DNA from: FEN-1099 sp964511015
GTDB taxonomy: Bacteria > Lernaellota > Lernaellaia > Lernaellales > Lernaellaceae
Assembly (NCBI GenBank): GCA_964511015.1
Contig: CAZEDX010000006.1
Location: forward strand, 1 to 64,000
Length of the DNA: 64,000 nucleotides
Direction of reading: 5' to 3'
Part shown: positions 60,801 through 64,000 of the stretch, piece by piece
Numbering within the stretch: the first letter of the stretch is position 1
How the letters are laid out: each line of letters begins with the position of its first letter
The notes under the pieces: model-generated
Told to the model about the DNA's origin: nothing
Seen by the model: the letters and a program-made list of their open reading frames with translations, nothing else
The model's database searches: none
Made by a program: the position numbers and the translations under genes

Positions 60801-61873
60801 GTGGGAATTTCCTCAGATCGATAGCCCAACATCTGGCAGATCGAGCGGTTGCCGACGAAAAATCGCTGACTGCCCACCTCGGCCAACAGAATGCCGTCTG
60901 TGGATTGGTCAATAATGGCCCGGAACCGCTGTTCCGACTCTTGAAGCGCCTCGTGATCTAAGCCAGCCGCGATCACTCGCGAAGCGGTGTCCGCCAGATC
61001 CTCCAACAAGAGTAGTTCCTGGCTGTCGAGAGGGCTTTTGCTGAATAGCGCCAGCACGCCGATCGGTTGGCCATCGCGGGACAACAACCGGTAACCCGCA
61101 AATGAAACCAAACCCAGCGAGCGAGCCCAGTCGTGCTGATGAATACGAGGATCATTGGGTACGTCGTTGGTGATGAAGCTGCGGTTTTCGCCGGTGGCAA
61201 CGCGACCGATCTTGTAGGCTCCCAGCGGAACGCGCCGGTGATCGCCGTCCAAATGGGTGTACCGGCCCGAACTGGCGATCAGGTGCAGGCACTTGTCACG
61301 TCGCTGACAGTGGTGCGCGCCGGGGGGGGGGGGATTGGCGTGCATGCATCCGTGCGCACAGAGATCGCCAGGTCGAGTGACCCAAATCCGCGCAAAATCC
61401 GCGCCTAGCGCTTCGACCACGCCGTCGGTGATCAGTTTCAGCTTTTCGCTGAGGTCGCCACTGACAAAAAGGCTTTCCTTGAGTTTGCTGATGCGCCGGA
61501 CCTGTTCCAAGTGCCGGTTCATCTGCTTCGCCGCGGCGGCAACTCCTGGTTGTAACGTCCACACCAACCCAGCTTCTTCTCCTTCGAACCGGCAGACTCT
61601 GCAAGTCAGACGGGTTGGCGATTCACCGACCGTGAAAACCGACGACTCGCTGACCGGCTCCTGCGTCAGGGTGTCCCAATTGGGACGATCGTCCGGAGTA
61701 AACAATTCCTTCACGGACTGTCCAAGCAATTCTGGCGCAGCCCGTCGGAGAAGTCTGGATGCGGCTGGATTTGCGTAGATGATCCGTTGGTCAAGGTCAG
61801 TGGCTAGAATGGCATCAGGCAAAGCATCGAGCATGTGACGGAAAGCACCAGTTGTTTTCCTCTCGGTCGTCAT
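57809..61873 (-). CDS. Hybrid sensor histidine kinase with six PAS domains and a GAF-like domain
   Basis: 1354 residues from the ATG at 61873; a GTG ten codons upstream is possible. Order: PAS (about 5-100), GAF-like domain with a Cys/His-rich insert (CAHGC ... HHCQRRDKC, about 175-210), five further PAS domains (about 310-960), HisKA (GGVAHDFNNILTG), HATPase_c (VNARDAM, DTGHGI, KGTGLGLSM) and a C-terminal receiver (ILLVEDEE, MLTDVVLRGMNG, IHKPF). No membrane helix, so a cytoplasmic sensor. A run of twelve C (minus strand) encodes PPPP within the GAF insert. Confidence 0.93.
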   Translation of the reverse strand: MTTERKTTGAFRHMLDALPDAILATDLDQRIIYANPAASRLLRRAAPELLGQSVKELFTPDDRPNWDTLTQEPVSESSVFTVGESPTRLTCRVCRFEGEEAGLVWTLQPGVAAAAKQMNRHLEQVRRISKLKESLFVSGDLSEKLKLITDGVVEALGADFARIWVTRPGDLCAHGCMHANPPPPGAHHCQRRDKCLHLIASSGRYTHLDGDHRRVPLGAYKIGRVATGENRSFITNDVPNDPRIHQHDWARSLGLVSFAGYRLLSRDGQPIGVLALFSKSPLDSQELLLLEDLADTASRVIAAGLDHEALQESEQRFRAIIDQSTDGILLAEVGSQRFFVGNRSICQMLGYRSEEIPTLKLTDIHPSEELPHVVEQFDRMARREITAAPNLVVKRKDGTLFTADVNATPVEIGSKTYLIGSFRDVTELRATEAALREVQQRLISILECSPIPSFVIDQNHQVIYWNHALAEISGVSKEEVLGTNQHWRAFYPIERPCLADLLLSGKSEDVEAFYAGKYQRSPLVPDAYDATDFFPHMRGGKGAWLRFTAAAIRDGTGKLYGAVETLEDITAHHLAEEALRKSEERHRVMTENMQETVWLMDMNLKSVYISPSVYRTRGYTIDELNAMTLDQHLTPNSLAKALPVLAELLDPTKVADPTYRPTISMEMEFYKKDGSTFWSDNTFVLLRDENGRATGILGVGRDTTERRRMEDTLAEREETFRALAEYSSDTIMRFDRLHRHLYVNPAVEAAVGIPPAAFIGKTHEELGFPPDLCRLWADIIDSVFRSGKPDRQELQLPNGMWIDWLLTPEFAPEGSVRAVIASARDITERKRVEQALRESEARYRLIAENVGDIIWTVDLNWRYTFISPSVTRVRGFTVEEAMAQSPMEALTPDSYERTIKRFAEEMALEASGEADPTRVMTIDWELRCKDGSIIWTENDISFLRDNQGNAIGMIGVTHDVTERKRAEEERLKLEDQLRQSQKMEAIGRLAGGVAHDFNNILTGIIGYAEMLLQGLNPLDPSFQDLREIKKAAERASSLTAQLLAFSRKQIIDPRIIDLNALVYDASAMLKRLVGEDIDYVFKPDPAIGRVRVDPGQMEQILVNLVVNARDAMPDGGLLTVETSNVVVGEDFVRKTPDATPRPYVRLTVTDTGHGIEEHALKHLFEPFFTTKEKGKGTGLGLSMVYGSVRQNHGFINVDSKLGVGTTFSVYMPRVAGDIEFAAAPTKTNAPRGVETILLVEDEEMVRTLAKKALERHGYRVLAADGGGSALLLCADQHEVIDLMLTDVVLRGMNGHALYAKLKPLRPGLRVIYMSGYTEDVVAHHGVLDKGTDFIHKPFTIEVLLRKVREVLDRQ
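61322..61333 (-). repeat. Homopolymeric G/C tract of 12 inside the sensor kinase gene
   Basis: Twelve consecutive G (plus strand) within the coding region of the hybrid kinase, encoding four prolines. A change of one base would frameshift the protein about 190 residues from its start. Confidence 0.75.
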
Positions 61874-62025
61874 TTTCCGCCTTCCGGATCTCGCCGGAAT
61901 CACTGGATTTTTATCTGCCGGGCGCCCTTGTCATCGTCTTGCCAGCCAACCAAGCCAGCCCTCGGTTGCTGTGAAAATTGCCATTCGTAGCTTACACTAC
62001 ATTAGCAGTATTCGGAATATCCCGC

Positions 62026-62202
62026 ATGGAAAAAGAGGAATTATTGAGCCGTTGCCCAAGGTTGGACAATCCGGCCGTCAGAGTCCGCCAGCATTGTCGG
62101 CCCAAGCCGAACCACTTGCCTTTTTGTGTAAGCAATAATGTGGCTTGTGCGGAGTGCAATAACCACACTGATGAGGGGGTAGGAGACGGACGATCATTGT
62201 AG
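62026..62202 (+). CDS. Small Cys-rich protein
   Basis: 58 residues from an ATG at 62026. SRCPRLDNPAVRVRQHC, then CVSNNVACAEC, gives a cysteine spacing like that of short CPRLG-type metal-binding proteins found in deltaproteobacteria, but the later part fits less well, so the frame may be damaged. No good ribosome-binding site. It lies directly before the frameshifted lipoprotein. Confidence 0.4.
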   Translation: MEKEELLSRCPRLDNPAVRVRQHCRPKPNHLPFCVSNNVACAECNNHTDEGVGDGRSL

Positions 62203-62491
62203 CTTTGGCGCTTCTGGTGTCTCTGTTTTGGGTGGCGAAGTGCACGACCGGCAACGATGACGACGATGGCAACGGCAACGATCAGTCATCAACAACAACT
62301 ACTGTGACCAGGTGCAGGAAGGCGACGAATACCAGAACGTCGATTTCTGCATTGCGCAGCCGGAGAACGACGAGTGTAACGCCGGCGAAGCCAACACGAC
62401 TTGTTTGCAAGAAAGCCTGGATCAAACCACACTTGTTGGTGAAGCCATGCTTGAATGCGAGTGTGACTGCTCCGCGACCGATTCGTGCTGA
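62196..62491 (+). pseudogene. Cys-rich small lipoprotein broken by a frameshift
   Basis: The first frame (from about 62196; ATT or TTG start unclear, AGGAG at 62181) reads VALALLVSLFWVAKCTTGNDDDDGNGND, a lipoprotein signal with lipobox VAKC and a short Asp linker. The next frame (about 62282-62491) reads NNNYCDQVQEGDEYQNVDFC and continues with regularly spaced Cys to ECECDCSATDSC and a stop. Both halves look coding and join within 62261-62300, so a one-base indel has split the gene, or the sequence has an error there. Confidence 0.65.
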
Positions 62492-63913
62492 TCAGCGTCC
62501 GAAAATGAATCCGCGCACAAAACCCCAGGCCGCTTGCAGCAGAATCTTGCGACCGCTAGCCTCGCGTAGGCGCAACAGGTAGTGCGCGATCACCCGGGCG
62601 CGCAGGTAAAAACGGCGGTAGAGGCGGCGTCGGAAAACAGACAACTCGCGTGCCGTCAGCCCGTCTGGTTCGAATACCACCTCATGCTCGCTCATCTGCT
62701 CGTAGCCGCCCACCAGGCGCCCCTTGTGCTCGATTTCCGCGGTCAATTCCGCGCCGGGGAACGGCGTATAGAAGCTCATCATCACGTCGTCCAACGGTGC
62801 CTGAAGTAGGAAGCTGCGGGTGGCTGCCAGCGTTTCGCGCGTTTCACCCGGGGCGCCAAGCATGATGAATGCCTTGGTCGAAATGCCGGCGCGGCGCACG
62901 GTGGTGATGGCCGCGATAGCGTCTTCAACCAGCACCCCTTTGCCCAATACGCGGAGCATATCGTCGCTGCCTGATTCCACACCAAAAGCTACCTGCCAAC
63001 AGCCGGCCTTGGCCAGTTCGCTCAGTGCGAACGGCGTCAGTTTCTGATCGACCCGGCCCTGGCAGGAGAACGACAATGGCAAGCCCGAGCGCTGGATGTG
63101 TCGGCACAGTTCCACCAACCGTCCTTCGTCGAAAAACAGGCTTTCGTCGTGGAAGGCGAAATCAATGATCGAGTAGTGCCGGTAAAGGTGTTCCATCATG
63201 TCGAAAACGCGGCCGGCGCTGTGCGAGCGTAGCTTGCGGCCGAACACCGAGCGGTCGCAGAAGGTGCAGCGGTAGGGGCAGCCGCGCGAGGTAAATAGGA
63301 TCGTCGAGGGCAGCCGGTAGGTCGATTGGGGGCTGGGGCGGTAACGACGCGGCAGATCGGGGAACAGGTCCCACGCCGGCAGCGGCAGTTCATCGAGGTC
63401 GCGGAACAGCGGCCGGGGCTTGCCGCGTCGCACATCGCCGCCGTCGCGGTAAGCCACGCCTTTGACGGCCGCGACATCGCCTTCGTTTTCGACCTCGGCG
63501 AAAGCCTCGAGGGCGGTGGCTTCTCCTTCGCCCAGCACGGCGAAATCGAGCGAACGGTAGGTATCGAGTGTCTGTTCCGGCTGGCTGGTCACGTGGGGGC
63601 CGCCGATGAGTGTTACGCAGTCCGGCACAAGCTGTTTTACCTTTGCCGCCACCTGGGCCGCGAGGTGAATGCTCATCGTCGTGGCGGTTAGCCCCACCAC
63701 CAGCGGGTTCTGTGTCGCGATTACCTGAGCCGTGTGCGACACGTCATAGCCCAACGCCGCCGCGTCGATAAGTGAAACGTCGATCTCGCGTGTGCGCAGG
63801 TAGGCGGCGATGTAGGCAAGCCCGAGGTTAGGCAAACTATTGCCCACCACGGCGAGTTTGCCGTATCGCGCTTCCGCGCTGAGCGGCGGATTGACCAGCA
63901 CAAAATCGGCCAC
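62492..63913 (-). CDS. B12-binding-domain radical SAM protein
   Basis: 473 residues, GTG start with AAGGA upstream. N-terminal cobalamin-binding Rossmann domain (VLVNPPL, LIDAAALGYD, LIGGPHVTS; the DxHxxG motif is not seen). The radical SAM core has SRGCPYRCTFCDRSVFG (three Cys of the 4Fe-4S cluster, about 215), then FHDESLFFDE, GVESGSDDML and IMLGAPGETRETL. The C-terminal 100 residues are basic and helical. Members carry out methylations and ring rearrangements in lipid or cofactor synthesis; the substrate here is unknown. Confidence 0.92.
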   Translation of the reverse strand: MADFVLVNPPLSAEARYGKLAVVGNSLPNLGLAYIAAYLRTREIDVSLIDAAALGYDVSHTAQVIATQNPLVVGLTATTMSIHLAAQVAAKVKQLVPDCVTLIGGPHVTSQPEQTLDTYRSLDFAVLGEGEATALEAFAEVENEGDVAAVKGVAYRDGGDVRRGKPRPLFRDLDELPLPAWDLFPDLPRRYRPSPQSTYRLPSTILFTSRGCPYRCTFCDRSVFGRKLRSHSAGRVFDMMEHLYRHYSIIDFAFHDESLFFDEGRLVELCRHIQRSGLPLSFSCQGRVDQKLTPFALSELAKAGCWQVAFGVESGSDDMLRVLGKGVLVEDAIAAITTVRRAGISTKAFIMLGAPGETRETLAATRSFLLQAPLDDVMMSFYTPFPGAELTAEIEHKGRLVGGYEQMSEHEVVFEPDGLTARELSVFRRRLYRRFYLRARVIAHYLLRLREASGRKILLQAAWGFVRGFIFGR

Positions 63914-64000
63914 GTCGGGTTTCCTTGGTTGACCTCGGCTATCCTAGCCTTGGCGCGGGGCGAAAAGCAAAACTTTTATGACGGTATGCCTGGGCCGCGA

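Overview
The window reads as a piece of a GC-rich chromosome from a Gram-negative bacterium. It carries a type II secretion operon (gspFGHIJK), the lipoprotein maturation enzyme Lgt, many lipobox signal peptides and a large PAS-rich hybrid histidine kinase. Gene content resembles uncultured deltaproteobacteria or myxobacteria-like lineages, but I cannot name the taxon from sequence alone. A strong local signature is a set of exported proteins carrying long Asp/Thr-rich linkers (runs of GAC/GAT codons). Most are lipoproteins with the linker directly after the lipid-modified cysteine. A few carry it at the C terminus.

Layout. 1-9 kb: two tandem paralogous SGNH-type membrane proteins (the first cut by the left edge), a TerC transporter, an unknown conserved protein, a duplicated zinc-ribbon/pilin-like membrane gene pair whose second copy carries an in-frame amber stop, and SppA. 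9-16.3 kb: a DUF374 acyltransferase, prmA and rsmE overlapping in one operon, converging on gspFGHIJK. 16.7-23.6 kb: a KAS III-like gene overlapping a sulfotransferase gene, then an Asp-linker lipoprotein, an arylsulfotransferase-like beta-propeller lipoprotein and two further lipoproteins. 23.9-25.0 kb: a decayed IS481-type element. 25-29 kb: acyl-CoA dehydrogenase, a glycosidase-like lipoprotein, a DUF188 protein and a two-CW/GGDEF diguanylate cyclase.

29.66-42.72 kb: an integrated island of about 13 kb inserted in a tRNA-Val(UAC) gene. It has an intact tRNA plus tyrosine integrase at the right end, and the displaced tRNA 3' half with its terminator at the left. Paired 10-bp-spaced TGCGCAC repeats lie at both ends. 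AAAACGNNCGTTTT palindromes precede the integrase and excisionase genes. An iteron-like array lies beside a winged-helix gene. Cargo includes a DUF3800 protein, an HD-domain protein with a small partner, a membrane protein operon preceded by an apparent restriction-methylase remnant, and an FG-GAP protein ending in an Asp linker plus a CGC tail. The island is visibly less GC-rich than its flanks.

42.8-64 kb: a lipoprotein fusing four c-type heme sites to a phytoene-desaturase-like flavoprotein, Lgt, two Asp-linker lipoproteins, a PP2C phosphatase operon, a ceramidase-like hydrolase, an AlkP-superfamily enzyme, a metallophosphoesterase, a GH4 glycosidase with a PfkB kinase, the hybrid kinase, a frameshifted Cys-rich lipoprotein and a B12-binding radical SAM enzyme. 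Lgt and the secretion genes supply the machinery on which the many surface lipoproteins would depend. Several genes have promoters so close to the ATG that leaderless or near-leaderless transcripts are likely.
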